Source of the DNA: Pyxicephalus adspersus
Taxonomy: Eukaryota > Chordata > Amphibia > Anura > Pyxicephalidae
NCBI RefSeq assembly: GCF_032062135.1
Contig: NC_092864.1
Coordinates: forward strand, 14,961,535-15,025,534
Direction of reading: 5' to 3'
DNA length: 64,000 nt
In this document: in pieces, positions 51,826 to 64,000 of the stretch
Layout of the letters: the number at the start of each line of letters is the position of its first letter
Position numbering within the stretch: the first letter of the stretch is position 1
The notes under the pieces: generated by a model
Databases searched by the model: none
The model's input: the letters and a program-made list of their open reading frames with translations, nothing else
Told to the model about the DNA's origin: nothing
Translations under genes and position numbers: made by a program

Positions 51826-52857
51826 AAGCTATACTGTTTTGAATGGACATTTACACAATGCTGACTGCTAACATATAATGAGTTGTTAACAAACAGCCCT
51901 AGACTAAGATATTTTCTAGATCTGTAGGACAACAAATCTTATGCCCCTATGCCCAAAATACAAAATTTATTAATTGACATTAGTGCTACATACACCAATA
52001 TCAGCATTCCAAAAAATTACAAAGTGCTGAGATTAATTACAAAGCACTGAATTCTTTAACGCCAAAACTACTTACTGGGACAAACACTAAAAAATTGTTA
52101 AAGGCTTTCTTTGTGTCTCAGAGCATTGCATTATGCATCAGACCTTTAGAAGAACACTGAGTACAATTGCAGAACGTCTTATTTTTAGCTAAACTGGGCA
52201 CATTGCAAATCAAATTTTTTTATTTTTTTTGCAATTGTCTTGCTCTCAGCCCAGCACTCCTGCTATGAAAGGACCCTTACCTTGCAAGAGCACTGTCCAT
52301 GAAACTTTTTTGTTTTTTTTGGACAGACAAGCCTCAGATAAGGGGTACAAAAGTGGGCTTGGGGGTGGAAAAAGTCATTCAGTTGGCCACAGGACTGTTG
52401 GATAGTGATTTAGGAAGGTCTACATTCAATCACCATTACCTCTAATCTTGGTATTTTTTATGCTCCTTTTCAAAACAAAAACATTCCAAGAAGTGGTCTG
52501 GTTTCAAGAAATATTATCCATCAGGTAAATGAAAAGGATGTGGCTTTTCCTTGGATCCACTAGAGGGAGCAAAGAACATTTCTTTATTAAAGCCTGCAGG
52601 AGCACAGAAGAGAAGATTCAATCAAAGGCTTTAAATCTGACTCCAGCCTCCACTGAGATCATTTAGATGAATTAGATCATCTAAAAAATTCAACAGCTTT
52701 TAAACGTTTATTAATAAAACCTTCCAGCGTCCTGTCTCTTAGGCCGGATATCGATGTAACGGGTGCAACACCTTAAGCTCTACTGCATCTGTCAAATGTT
52801 CAGTATGGTACAGAGCATGCCAGAAGACAATGACCATTGTCCTAGCATAGTCAAACT

Positions 52858-53055
52858 GTACTGTGGGCTCCGGGTCGACTGCCGGCCTATCTCCAGACAC
52901 CATCCCTTGCGCACCAAGTTCTGGGGGCAACCGAGTGCTGGGAGATGCAACCAGTCTCCCGAGGCTGAGCGGGGGCCGCTATAGGCGAAGCCTGCGGCTG
53001 TGGATTGGGGGACTGGTGTTTGGGGAATACTGATACTGACCTGGGCCTTACACTC
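52858..53055 (+). mobile_element. LTR-like module, copy B
   Basis: It contains CCATCCCTTGCGCACCAAGT, CCGAGTGCTGGGAGATGCAA, CCAGTCTCCCGAGGCTGAGC and TGGGCCTTACACT. Compared with copy A it keeps about 20 bp (CGAGTGCTGGGAGATGC) that A has lost. It has the same orientation. Confidence 0.45.
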
Positions 53056-56007
53056 CAGTCTTGAATAGTTTTAATAAATTTGGGAAGAAAAGGAGTCTTT
53101 CAAGAGTTTCCAGAAGTAAAAAATAAATTGCGTGTACTTGGAGGGTTTGCAGCAAAAACTAAAAAGATTCAAAACGTTTATCCAAAATAGGGAAATGACT
53201 TTTCCGCTCGAGTGGACCTTCCAATAAAATGTTGTCTCACCTACACTTAGTAGAGGAAAAGGGTACCCTTAACTGGGAAAGTTGAAATTATACTTACTTT
53301 TCTCCCCAGCTTCCACCCACAGAGTCCAGGCGAGGACAACGTCACCAACCTTCCAGAAAGATTCATATGGAACAGCACAATGGACTAGAGTGTGTTGCTG
53401 AAACATTTCTCCTGCTGTGCCTTCCAGGTTGGAAGGAAGAACAGTGGCATCCAGAGATAAAATGAATTCCAGCTCATCTTGGTGGAGAGAAGAAAAGAGG
53501 TCTTTGACAGCTGCCTAGCAAACAGAAACACACTACTGCACTACAGAAACAAATTAACAGCTAAAAAGCTTTTCTTCTCTTCACAAAGATGAGTGGGAAT
53601 TACCAAATTAATGTCCATAATATTTCCTGGATATTTAACTAAAAATAAAAAGTAATTAGAGAGCACACCTCTGTTTTCTACACACCACTATCTCAAACAG
53701 TGTTCATCAATTTATTAAGCGTCTCTAAACAATCCCCTGAGGAAGCGAAACGCTCCAGAATCGGTGACTGCGATACTATTTTTGATCACGAATTAAGAAA
53801 CCAAAGTAATTTAGTTATCATCATTCACATTACAACTGGTATTGTTCTTGAGAATGTTAAAAGCTTATGTATGTATTTCTTGATATATATTCTTTATCTG
53901 AGTCAACTTAAATTGCAAGCCTTAAAAGCCCTCTCTGAATCTATCCTTTCTTGTAATTATAAATGGATGATTGATTAGGGCTGGCTTAAAACCAAAACTA
54001 TTAGAGAAGAGTTTGCCTCTATACCCTTCCTTTTCCCTGACTAGTAGAAAGCTCAGCTTAATTATATCATGTAGTCTTTCTTCAAGTTTTCCCCCCATCC
54101 TAGCTGCCAGCAGTAAACATTAACAATGCTACCAATCACTTATAGCAAAAATCTAACCCCCCAATCCCTAAAAGAGGGCACATACAGCATGAAGACCCTA
54201 GGCAGCCAGGATGTCAATGCTTACTAATCATAATGGTAAAATGTAACTCTTTTTATTGTTTTAACACAATATATATGTTTTATACATTTTTATATTGCCA
54301 TTTTAATAACCAAAGCCCTAAAAATGTCCAACACACGCACAAAAAAATCAAGCTTTCGGTTTTCATTTACACTCTGATACAGTGGACAATGTCAAAAATT
54401 TAACAGGTGTATGCCATCTTTTTTTTTTTAAATACACAATTATTCCTGAAGGAATGTCTGGATTAAAGATTAAAAGATTTTACTGCATTGCAATGACAAT
54501 CCCCAGCCTGCAGGAAGACACCGCACAGATAACAACTGTCCTGCTTCTTACATTTGTTAATGCTTTTGAACTTTCTGTCATCTGATAAAAAGTTATAAGA
54601 AAAATGGATTTCTACTGTGTGCTGTGTGAGTTGGAGAATGTCATCCTAGGCCTCCCCGTATGAACTCTGGAAGGGTACGTGAAGGAGTTTTATTTTCAGA
54701 AAGATCAGGATATAAAAGTACTGAATGTGACATCCCAATAGATAAAATGTTCAGTCATCTATCTAAATTCAAGGGGGTATATGCAAGGGAGAGAAGCCCA
54801 CCGCAGGGCAATACACGAAGAACTCAATGATCTCTACTTAAATGGAACCTGGAAGAAGAAATTATGGAAGCTGCTTCTGCAGAATTTTTAAGTACAGCCT
54901 TTGGGGCTGTCATCCTGATCCTGCACTCACCGGCTAATAAGTCAAAAAGTGATTGAAAGCATTGAGCTAATGAAGTCTGAGAAGCCTAAACTTCTACTTC
55001 GTGTCAGGGAAACATTAGGAAAAGGAGACAAGATTAGGTGTCAGTTAATACTGAATAGCCGAACCCAGCATAATATACAAAGATATAGGTAAAACTAAAT
55101 TTACATGTAAATATTAACTTTTCCTGCAAAACATGGTCCGCATCCTCCTGCTGTAAAATGAACTCGAGCCCACATCATTTACACTAGAGTCCTCATTCAT
55201 CAATGTATAAATAAGCATTGGGGATAAACAATTTTCACAATTCACACTACTGGCACAGGGTTTGTCTAGGAGTTTCTAAGAAACCTAAGCCTGGCCTTGG
55301 AGTCTTTGTTGCAATTTTTAAGTTTTGAAAAGGAATATTTTTACAATAAAAACAGAAAAAAGTTAGGGGTAGTTTGTATTAAAGATCTTCTACATGTAGT
55401 AGTAATCTGTGAATTACAAAGCAATTTTTCACGAGAAGCTACATTTAGGTTGTCCAGGTTGGAGAGGGTTTTTTTCTGTAAGTCAGAGCTAATTGAAAAC
55501 GAAATACATATGGAGTCCTGTCAGCATTTTGTTCAGCCACATCCTGCATGCTTCAACTCATTCCAGTACTGGCTGCACATCCTTGTTCTGCTACCTAAAC
55601 GTAATAACAATGGACTGCGTTTGTGAAATTGTTTCAGCATGGCTACTTCTAGTCTCCACCATGGATAAATGAGACCAGTTGACAATGTAGGACAACAACT
55701 GGAAGATAGTTGTCCCCTCACATTTAACAATTTTAATTGGGGACTTCTTTTTTCATGCATGATAGGCTTTGAGAAGGATACATCAAGCCTAGGTTTGATA
55801 TCCAAGGCTTATACCCAGGGCTATATCAAGGCTAATATCCAACCCAAAACTCTTAGTATAGTACAGTAAACATTACTAAAAAAGATAGAACTAGCATAGA
55901 CTAATAAACAGCAAAATACAATAAACCTACTAAACCCAAATGTGCCAGACCACTTCCAGTCTCTTACTGGCATGCAGTCAAGGTAAGAAGTGTGGAATTG
56001 TACTCAC

Positions 56008-56090
56008 ATCAGATGCAGGTCCTTTGTCAGCACCAGGGCACGAAAACGTAACAAATTCATGGCAGCGCTTGTGTACCACAAAGCAGCAAA
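56008..56090 (-). CDS. PRKCB: PRKCB exon 3: second half of C1A zinc finger
   Basis: This 83-nt exon encodes [20 protein letters not shown] followed by DKGPASD. It completes the C1A finger (C-x4-H-x2-C-x7-C visible) and the short spacer before C1B. It begins at the second base of a valine codon, so an upstream exon ending in the first base is required. In mammals that is a 32-nt exon encoding GFGKQGFQC; I looked for it between 56,091 and 64,000 and did not find it. The acceptor is CTCTCCACAG and the donor GTGAGT. It is 26.7 kb upstream of exon 4, so intron 3 is the longest complete intron in the window. Confidence 0.97.
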
Positions 56091-57309
56091 CTGTGGAGAG
56101 AGAAAGAAAGGTCAATGCAAGAGTTTACATGTTTCAATTCAGTCATTAAAACAAAATATTAAAATGTAATCAGCGTGGTAGGAACAGAGGTAAGGAAAGC
56201 GAGAAACTGCTATTGGCAGCATGACAACCCTAACCCCTAATCCCACTATTAAGGATAGGAAGAATACAGCTTTTTTTATCCTTGTGAAGTGATGCCCTGG
56301 CAAACATTTTTATACACTGATTAATGCATTTATATGTTAGATAAAATGTAGTTTTCCATGCAAATAGTTTATGAAACGCACTGTTAAGCAGCATTCAGAC
56401 TAGGTAAAGCAGAGCCAGGAGCCAATCAGGCTCTGCTGTATGCACATGTGCTGGAAGAAGAGATGCTACCAGCAGAAGAGAGCCAGTCCCAGACTTAAGG
56501 ACATCCAACATATGAACGACTCCTAGATACGAACAGGAGATTCCCTGCTGCTCGTGTGCAGGATGGAGGCTTGATGAGGGGAGGGGCGGTTTGCATGACT
56601 TGCAGAAAAAATCTTTTGCTAAACACAGCTGAGGTTGTGCGTGATCTTCAGCGCTAAGCTGATCTCAATTGACTGGCTGATTTAATTGACCAAGACAAGC
56701 TCTGCAGCTGTTTCTTTTTGCATATCAAAGCACAGCTTGCTCCAGAATGAAAGTCTAGGCTCCATAAAGTTTTTTTATTTTTTTTTGCTTTCTTTGTGAC
56801 AGCTCACAGTGAGGATTTTATACAGTAACTGGCACCACGCTGCCTAATAATGTTCAGACAAACATCTGTCCTAATTGTATCTATTAAAATAATGTACCTG
56901 TTCCAACTTACATACAAATTCAACTTAAGAACAAACCTACAGTCTTATCTCGTACGTAACTGGGGGATTACCTGTGAAAGGATGTGATTATTTGTGTGTT
57001 GCTGCTCTTTCAAGGTCCAAGCACAGGTTTGGGGTAGGGAAGTGACCAGGTTCTGGTGAATAAATTGGGAAGGGGACTTTCTAGTCACCACCCTGGCTGT
57101 TCAAATATCAAAAATAATGGCTCCAGGGTTCTATGCTGCCTATGAAATGGCAAATATACCCATACAAATGTATATATGTATACACACACAATAGTTTGGA
57201 AGAATTTATGTGTAACTATAACCAAGTGTAGGACAATAGATCCTGTAATGTCAGACACCGGGCCACCTCGCAGCAGGGAATCCCAGCTCTTTTTGTGACA
57301 GGTTTGCAC

Positions 57310-57720
57310 TGCCGCCGAGCCGACCTCTCTGCTCACCTGCTGCATGAATTCATTACCATTTTGCAGAATTTTTTGGATGATTAGCCCAGTCCAGGCCTCT
57401 CAGAAGTCAGCCGCCCCCCTGCCACCAGCTTGTGTTACACCCTCTGCTTGCAACCCTTTGAGGTTTAGTTTCAGACTTAATAATTGACGACTACATTAAA
57501 TATACATTCCCTTGTCACCTCCCGGCCTCTCTGGGGCACCTGGCAAAGTCAACAGCCGTGCTGTTGTCTCTCTCGGGCTGCACGGGGAGATTAATTATTG
57601 CATCCTTACGAGGGACTTGGGCTAATGGCACGCCGCTGGCAGGCTGTGGCGGTTGACAGCTCATCGGGGGAACTTCATGCGTGCCGCAGTCATCTACTAT
57701 TTGGCTACTTTAAACTCTCT
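57310..57720. other. candidate conserved non-coding element in intron 2
   Basis: A long repeat-free stretch, clearly richer in G+C than its flanks, with GATTAATTATTGCATCC, TTAATAATTGACGACTAC, CGGTTGACAGCTCATCGG and GGCACCTGGCAAAG. Homeodomain-type TAATTA words lie between GC-rich blocks. No open frame with splice sites is seen. Enhancer function is only a guess. Confidence 0.3.
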
Positions 57721-58183
57721 TGATAAAGTTTTATTTATAAACACGTATATTTACATATTTCTCCAGCAGACTTTCATTAGTGATCATATACACAGAAGAC
57801 GATCGCTAAATTACCTCTAGCTTGGCTCTGGAAATGAAATATCCCGCTCTGAGGTTTGTTTGTTTTTTCACAGATGTCTCTATTCTTGTACATGAAAGCC
57901 CTGTGTATACAGCCTTTAGTTTACAATAAAATTGTTTTACTACTCAATAGGAACCCATAAGCAGCTTGATACAGCTTAGCAGGTCCAATAGGAGTAAGAA
58001 AGGTGTCAATGGAGATCAAAAGAACTGGTCAAAAGACTAACTGATCTCAGAAACATCCTAAACCTGAATACAAACAGAATGCGTCTGAATTAGTGCATTG
58101 GCACAGGCCTAAAGACTGAATACCAACATCGTCTGCTTAAATTCTTGTGTTGACCCAGTCCATTATCTGATATCAGTTATGCA

Positions 58184-58189
58184 TCTCCA

Positions 58190-58228
<39 letters not shown>

Positions 58229-58283
58229 AAACAGGATTTATATAGCGCCAACATATTACGCAGCGCTGTACATTAAATAGTTA
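58184..58283 (-). mobile_element. L2 LINE 3' end fragment with (ATT)n
   Basis: A (TTA)n run at 58193-58225, then AATAAACAGGATTTATATAG, CGCCAACATATTACGCAGCG and CTGTACATTAAATAG: identical in order to the tail of the 43262 L2 copy, which it closely matches. Confidence 0.85.
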
Positions 58284-59080
58284 ATCAACTTTTAACCCTA
58301 CAGAAGTTACAGTTAATTATTGGAGTCCTATATTACCACCTTGGCAAACTATTTCTAAAAGCCGGACTTCGGCCATATCCAAGACAGCAAATAATAAAAG
58401 TCTATTTTTTGTTAATATAATAAATGTATCTCTAAAGGCAAATAGTGTAAAATGTGAGTGTTTGTAGACAATGGCAGGCTTTTGCATTCCCCTCCTAAAG
58501 AGACCTCTACCCATAGGAACTGTTAACCAAGGGAAATAATATCTCTTGTGAGTAACAAGGTGGAACTATAATTCCACAATAAAAAACATTCAAGGCAGGC
58601 AATTTATTGCAGAAGGGACAGATGATGTTCATTCTGAAATTAAACATTCTTTGCTGCCTGCTGGCAATGTTCTTGTTCAAGTACCCGGAGCCTCACATAC
58701 GCAGCAAAAGATACCAGGATATGCCGGGTATCCCAGAATCCCCTGGGGCTGCCGGGACTGAAGGAACACTCAAACTAGCCAATCAAATCGGCCAAAAATC
58801 CAGCAAAGAGAAAAGGACCAGATAAAGATGGTGGTGCCTGCAATGGTGTGAAAATAGGTGAATATAAATAAAAAATTGGGAGCATCTAGGTAATTTTATT
58901 TTATTGCATAAGGGACATTGCCTGTCTATTTTGCCATAATGAACCTGCCTGATTGCAGTTTTTTTTTGTAAAGTTTAGTTCCACTTTAACAACACAAAAA
59001 GAATTGTAAAGGACTAGATATCTGAATTAAAGGACCTCAAAAAACATCCTGGAACCTTAAATATTTTATTACAATATATC

Positions 59081-59147
59081 AAAGTTTTTCATCCTTTTAA
59101 CACAGGGGAACCCTTGAAATAACTTTCAGGCCTTGATGATGGTTGGT
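59081..59147 (-). mobile_element. scrap of the CCAGGGTTCCTCC repeat
   Basis: TTTTTCATCCTTTTAACACA and GGGGAACCCTTGAAATAACT then TTCAGG are the reverse complement of the right end of the 7694-7970 repeat. Confidence 0.55.
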
Positions 59148-60431
59148 GTCATTCAACCCACTTTTTCTGAGCCCAGGTAGCCATAAACCACCAGCAGCTG
59201 CAGAATCACATTGATGTTAGCTCAGAAGTAAGTGGGCTCACATGTCATTGCAACCAGAATCAAGGCCTGCTTGGTGCTGCCACTGGAGAGGACGTAGGAC
59301 CCATGACACTTTCTTGTACAATTTTCATCATCCTTTCCCACCTATGCAAAGTATGGCCAAACTTTGCTACTTTTTTGCAAGAATACTTTTTGCAGGTTTG
59401 TGAATCTGTACCTCCGATTATACGCTTATATGAGCAAATGTGCTCTTTATTTGTTACACACCTTACAAAAGCCTGCAACTCTGCACCATGGTAGAACACA
59501 AAATCAGATGTAGATTTGAAACTATGCAGTTGTTGTTAAGTAATTGCCAGAACTGTCTCCCAGCCTGAATATGGATGAGATGTTGTGCTCTTAATAAACT
59601 GTAGACAAGACTGAAAACTGATCGAAATTCAAGAGGCAGCCGTGAACTCTGCGCTCTGCGTACACACAGGGGACGTGTAGAAGGCATCTCTTCCAATTAT
59701 CATCCGAGAAGCCCAGTCCCGCCGCAGCATATTTAGCTTCCCAATTAGAATGTTAATTTGTAATTCCTATTATTATTGGAATATTACAGTTATCAGATGG
59801 GCACGTAGGAATACCGGCAGGGATCAGCAGAGGAGGACTTGATGATCAGGAGCTGTGCGCTATGGGGGAAGAAAGAACTTTCCAGTTTGGTAATTGGTTT
59901 AGAACAGGTCTACCCAACTCTCAAGGGCCAGGATTCTCTAACAGCAGTAAATAAGGGTGCTTTACCCCTGATGGTTACCTCTGCTTATGCATTTGTTTAT
60001 TGTGTGCTCAGCTTCACTTCACAAATACCATTCAGTAGTGATGTAGAGGTCAGCAGGAGGAACCAGTGGGATACTCAGGATATCAGCCCACTTAGAAGAG
60101 CTGGCCAAGAGGATTTTAGGGAGACTCGCGCAAAATGAAGGGCCATGGGCTGCAGAACAGGTAAATGTTTACAGTCTTCTTTTACAGGTACATTTTATTT
60201 TATGTAATAGGGTCATAAATTGAGAATTTGCAGGCCTGTTTGTGCGTTAATGAGCTGAAAATCCCTATCATCTTGCGGTACAGAGCACTTCACTGTCATC
60301 CCTGTTTTCATGAGTAAAGCAAGAAACCAGAACTCCAGAGAGATGGCAACAAGTTACAGAAGTCACATTCAACAGAACGAATTCCATAAGGACTTGTTCA
60401 CACTCCCTGGGTGGTAATATGCAAACGCCCG

Positions 60432-60492
60432 TGTTCCTGTGTCATTGTCCATATCTGTCATTTGCAACCCCTATTTAATGTACAGCGCTGTC
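60432..60492 (+). mobile_element. L2 LINE 3' UTR scrap
   Basis: ATATCTGTCATTTGCAACCC followed by CTATTTAATGTACAGCGCTG is the plus-orientation L2 3' UTR; the terminal repeat tail is absent. Confidence 0.7.
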
Positions 60493-60599
60493 ACCATTTT
60501 GCAGTGCCATTGATTTTTAATGGCAACAATGTTGTGTGTATTGTGGTGTGCTGCAAAATCAATAGAGCAGGGCTTATACTGTGCTCATTTACAGTCTAT

Positions 60600-60620
60600 T
60601 TTTTTTTTTTTTTTTTTTTA
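60600..60620. repeat. poly-T run
   Basis: About 20 consecutive T residues. Confidence 0.85.
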
Positions 60621-61889
60621 CAGGGATGTCCAACGCACTGAACCACTCAACACAGAGTAAAGTGCAATGGACATATGGAAGCATCACATGACTTTCATGA
60701 ACAGAAGGATTCAGTGATTGTGTATTTAAAAAAATACACATATATCAGGAAAGTGGTTACAGTGCTTTACATGTCATGTCAAATGTATTTTAACCCAAAA
60801 ATTGCAATGTTAAATGCAATCAAGCTTCATTGCAGAAAGTGGCAGGTAATGTCCATTTTGCAATAGGCGTTCTCACATTCCTTATTACCAGGATACCTGG
60901 CACTTCCCGCCTGCACAGGAATTATATAATCATGACTAGGCCAATCAAGATGGCCGAAGATCACAAAAAGGAAGAGAAGATGCAAGAAGATGACAATGCC
61001 ATGCGATGGAACGGGGACAGGTGAGTATATAAAGGTTTAGTTCCTCTTTAGTGCATTATTACCACCACAAAAGGTGCATTTGTTTTTTAAGCTTTGAATG
61101 TGTTTTTCTTCCTCTTCTGTGCTCTGCAATGGCTTCTCTAAACTCAGTTTCACAATGCAAAACATTTCACATTGATGTCACACTATTCTGCCATCAGCAC
61201 GGTATATTGTCTCCGACTTGAGAGATGAAGAGCGGGCATGTTCTATATCCAGCACAATGGTTTTCACCTGCTGCAACCTCGAAGCCTCAGCCATGTCCCT
61301 AATAAATAAATGCCATCCATCATCCATCTTAACGCTCCCGGAACGCTGAATCGAATAATTAAACAGTTCCGGCTTGTACAGGGCAGAGACAAACGGGGAC
61401 AATTAGTTATCTGAAAATCAGTCTTCTTGCTGACTTGGTGAGGTTTCTCTTAATCCCGTTAGGTGCTCTATGCAAACATTATGGAAAGGCAAAACCTCAT
61501 TACAGGTTTTATTAAAAGCGCAATCAAGGGCACCCTTGTATCCAACCTAGAAGGAACACATTTTAAAATGTATACCAGTGCAAAAGAAATAACAAATAAA
61601 CACATAATCAGTAAAACCCTGCAACACAAGTACATTTCCTCATGTTTTGTCTTGGTAAAAATGCTGCAAGTGCCGAGAATGTTTGCTGGTTCTCCTACAG
61701 ACTGGAGACTGACAGGTTCTGCCTGTTTGAGATGACAGCTTTGCTGCATTGGAATGCTAAGCATTGGTGTCAGTACTGCCTCACCCTTAAAGCAAGGAGA
61801 TTAAAGCAGGGTGAAGGTGTAAAATACAATCTAAAGAACTAAAAAGGGTTCACAACACTGATTAGGATTTCAGTGCAACAAAAGACAAA

Positions 61890-62108
61890 GGGCCTGATTT
61901 AATAAAGCTCCCTAAGACTGGAGAAGATAGACTATCATGTGAGAACCTGGGTGATCCAGAAAACCTGGAACAGAGTTCTTAAAAGTCATTTGCTATTATT
62001 TGGCAAATGTTTCCAGCGCCGGCCAGGATCCATTCCAGGTTTGTTCAATCACCTAGGTTTTCCCATGATAGTCTTCTATAGTCTTGAAGAGCTTTAATAA
62101 ATCAGGCT
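61890..62108. mobile_element. long palindromic MITE, full copy
   Basis: Inverted arms GGGCCTGATTTAATAAAGCT and GAGCTTTAATAAATCAGGCT, with inner arms CCTGGGTGATCCAG and GTTCAATCACCTAGG. About 219 bp, the same family as 5835-6057. Confidence 0.78.
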
Positions 62109-62469
62109 CACTGTGCTTCAAAACTAATGTTGTTACATGTTATGATTCTTTAGATCTATATAAAAAAAATTTCGGACCAAAGCCCTGGAACAAGAACCTG
62201 ACAAATGAATAAGCGGCTATGCACAGCCTGGTGGAAAAGTTGCCATGTGGTTAGGCTTTCCACTGCCACAGAGGAGACGCTACATGTAGATTTTTCCTGG
62301 GGCAGCCCAGTAGAGAATGAATGGGGATGGCAAAGGGCAATTCAGTAGCACTTATTGCTGCCCGCTGGCTTCTTAAGAACCAGAGCTGAGGTGCGAGTGA
62401 CCAAGCAGCTGGAACAAAATTTTTTGGTTCTGGGACGGATCTGAACCTAGCCATGGCAGATTGATAAAC

Positions 62470-62530
62470 AACATTGGAGGACCACTGTACACATCAGATT
62501 TTGGCAGGACTGTTAATCTTGGACTGCGAT
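62470..62530. mobile_element. GTACACA-type MITE scrap
   Basis: CACTGTACACATCAGATTTT and GCGATTATCTGATGTAAG form a small inverted pair related to 1196-1330. Confidence 0.4.
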
Positions 62531-64000
62531 TATCTGATGTAAGTATGTAACCATGACCCCTTCTATCTTTGAATGTACTGACGCAGAGAGCTGATGTTAG
62601 CGCTGCTCCCTACATCAGTATGGAAGACCAGCTTGGAGTAGAGATGAATATAAAAAAGGGCCCTTCAGGGTCATGTGACCATCCTAAAGACTTCAAAAAG
62701 GTAAAAATCAGAACAAAAAAAAACCAGCAAATATATAGGTGGTATGGACCACAAAGAGGTAGGTGGAACAGTTTTGTGTAAGCTGCATGTCTGGAGTTCG
62801 GATTTAGCATATGAACATATTAGAGCATTAAAGCCTACTGTCAGAGTCTGACCATTGAACAGTATTGTACCGAAAAAAGCTGTAAAGCAGAACCCTAGTG
62901 CTGCACAGCTACAGAGGAAGCACATTGCAATTATAATGCACAAAAAAGTCTAGATAGGCTTTTAAAACACTATCACGCTGATGACAGCTTACATATAAAT
63001 ATTTAAAAAGAATGTACAAAAAGAAACTATGGATTGCCTTTAAAGCACCGATTTCCCTTTTCTCAGTGGGGTTTCTATACAGACGTCCTTCCACTCCAGC
63101 TCAGATGATTTTAAACATATGCCCAGTGTGAAGATTTGTTTAGTACGCAGCAATGTGAATACAAATCCCCTTTTGCGTTTCAGGACCGGCTTAACGTGTA
63201 ATGCAGAGTGACAGTAGGTAACGAGGCACAGGTGACGGGGAGAACGGACAGCTCGCACCCGGAGCCGGAACGCTTGAGAGGTTTTTCCCCCACACAAACT
63301 AACGCCGTGTCATCCCTAAGTGCTTCTGTCAGAAAATAATCTGCTCATCACCCGGTTTTATTTAAACAAAATAACCAACGCGTTATTACAACGCTCTTTG
63401 CATTTACCAGCACAGTGGTGGGCGGCAAACACAGAACATGTCTTTATGCACCATCTCACTCAAAGAGGATGACTGGTGTGGTTTAAAGGAAACTGAAGGG
63501 GAAGAAAAAGTCTGCAAGCCTGCGTTTTAAGCCCCCTGCTACTAATGAAGGGAAAGAAGGACATTATGGAGGACATAATTAAAGGAACTGGTTAGAAGCT
63601 GCAAATTATATTTATTCATGGGAAAAACAGTAGTGCTGGAACCATCACCGGCACCTCACTGATAACAGTGCTTGAGCTCTAAGATTGCAGCTTTTTCTAG
63701 GCTATGTTGCCATCAGTTTGCTGCAGGCAGGATGAAGCATGGTATCAGTTTCCGCAGTTATAAGACTGCAACTTTGTAGCAAGTTATAAATTCAGAAGCT
63801 ACACCAGGCAATGATCCATTTCAGAGATTTGTGAACACAAAATGAATTACAAAGGAACTAGGATTTAAATTGTTGTGTCATCTCTGAGCCAGCGTCTCAT
63901 GCCAAGGAGTACATGGTGACCATGGATGAGGCATCAACAATGAAAGACCATGTGGTCTTGTGAGGGTCCCTTCACAAGACTAGATGGGCTTGTAGGTAGT

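Larger units (their letters stand above)
29299..56007 (-). other. PRKCB: PRKCB intron 3 (26.7 kb)
   Basis: The longest complete intron here, and the most repeat-laden; individual elements are listed separately. Stretches where I see no gene and no named repeat: 30100-30840, 30970-33700, 34560-36100, 37180-39550, 40130-41770, 42360-43250, 44770-46290, 46650-47260, 47590-48500, 49680-50800, 51830-52850 and 53060-56000. A 62-codon minus open frame at 34309-34497 (DAAKKVTGARDALIGAKVAG) looks coding-like but is unrecognised. Degenerate L2 or SINE tail scraps are possible at 30845-30965 and 35210-35280. Confidence 0.75.
56091..64000 (-). other. PRKCB: PRKCB intron 2 (3' part)
   Basis: It holds a GC-richer candidate regulatory stretch (57310-57720), L2 tails (58184-58283, 60432-60492), a frog-repeat scrap (59081-59147), a poly-T run (60600-60620), a palindromic MITE (61890-62108) and a GTACACA-type scrap (62470-62530). 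The stretches 56100-57300, 58290-59070, 59150-60430, 60625-61880 and 62540-64000 show no gene. The 32-nt exon 2 is not found. Confidence 0.8.

Noticed and set aside
56091..64000. PRKCB exon 2 (32 nt)
   Set aside because: No stretch encoding GFGKQGFQC with flanking splice sites was found on the minus strand; it probably lies beyond the right edge.

Overview
This window is vertebrate genomic DNA. It carries part of one protein-coding gene, read on the minus strand: PRKCB (protein kinase C beta, a classical calcium- and diacylglycerol-dependent serine/threonine kinase). Nine exons are visible, corresponding to exons 3 to 11 in the human numbering as I recall it. From right to left they encode the second half of the C1A zinc finger, all of C1B, all of the C2 calcium-binding domain, the hinge, and the kinase N-lobe up to the first strand after the gatekeeper. 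All reading frames join and all splice sites are GT/AG. The exons total 1126 nt, about 375 codons, near residues 69-444 of a roughly 671-residue protein. Exons 1-2 lie beyond the right edge and exons 12 onward beyond the left edge.

The repeats suggest a frog, probably a neobatrachian. They include L2-clade LINEs with a tail containing CAGCGCTGTA, a tRNA-headed SINE that shares that tail, several families of short hAT-like or palindromic MITEs, Tc1-like transposase relics and an L1-like fragment. The species cannot be named from sequence alone.

Layout: 1-149 intron 11 (part); 150-241 exon 11; 242-1903 intron 10; 1904-2077 exon 10; 2078-6104 intron 9 (two adjacent hAT elements with perfect 8-bp target duplications, a Tc1 relic, a palindromic MITE); 6105-6251 exon 9; 6252-16862 intron 8; 16863-16959 exon 8; 16960-19086 intron 7; 19087-19221 exon 7; 19222-19315 intron 6 (94 bp only); 19316-19472 exon 6; 19473-26049 intron 5 (large L2 copy); 26050-26178 exon 5; 26179-29186 intron 4; 29187-29298 exon 4; 29299-56007 intron 3 (26.7 kb: L1-like piece, three Tc1 relics, second L2 copy, a SINE, a ~145-bp tandem array, LTR-like modules); 56008-56090 exon 3; 56091-64000 intron 2 (part).

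I found no second host gene, no structural RNA gene, no CRISPR and no novel multi-gene system. The most useful observations are the weak splice sites around exon 8, a Trp-to-Phe change in a conserved C2 motif, the paired hAT insertions with intact target duplications, the undescribed-looking tandem array at 48.9-49.7 kb, and a recurrent frog-type motif linking GAGGAAGC to GAAACG.
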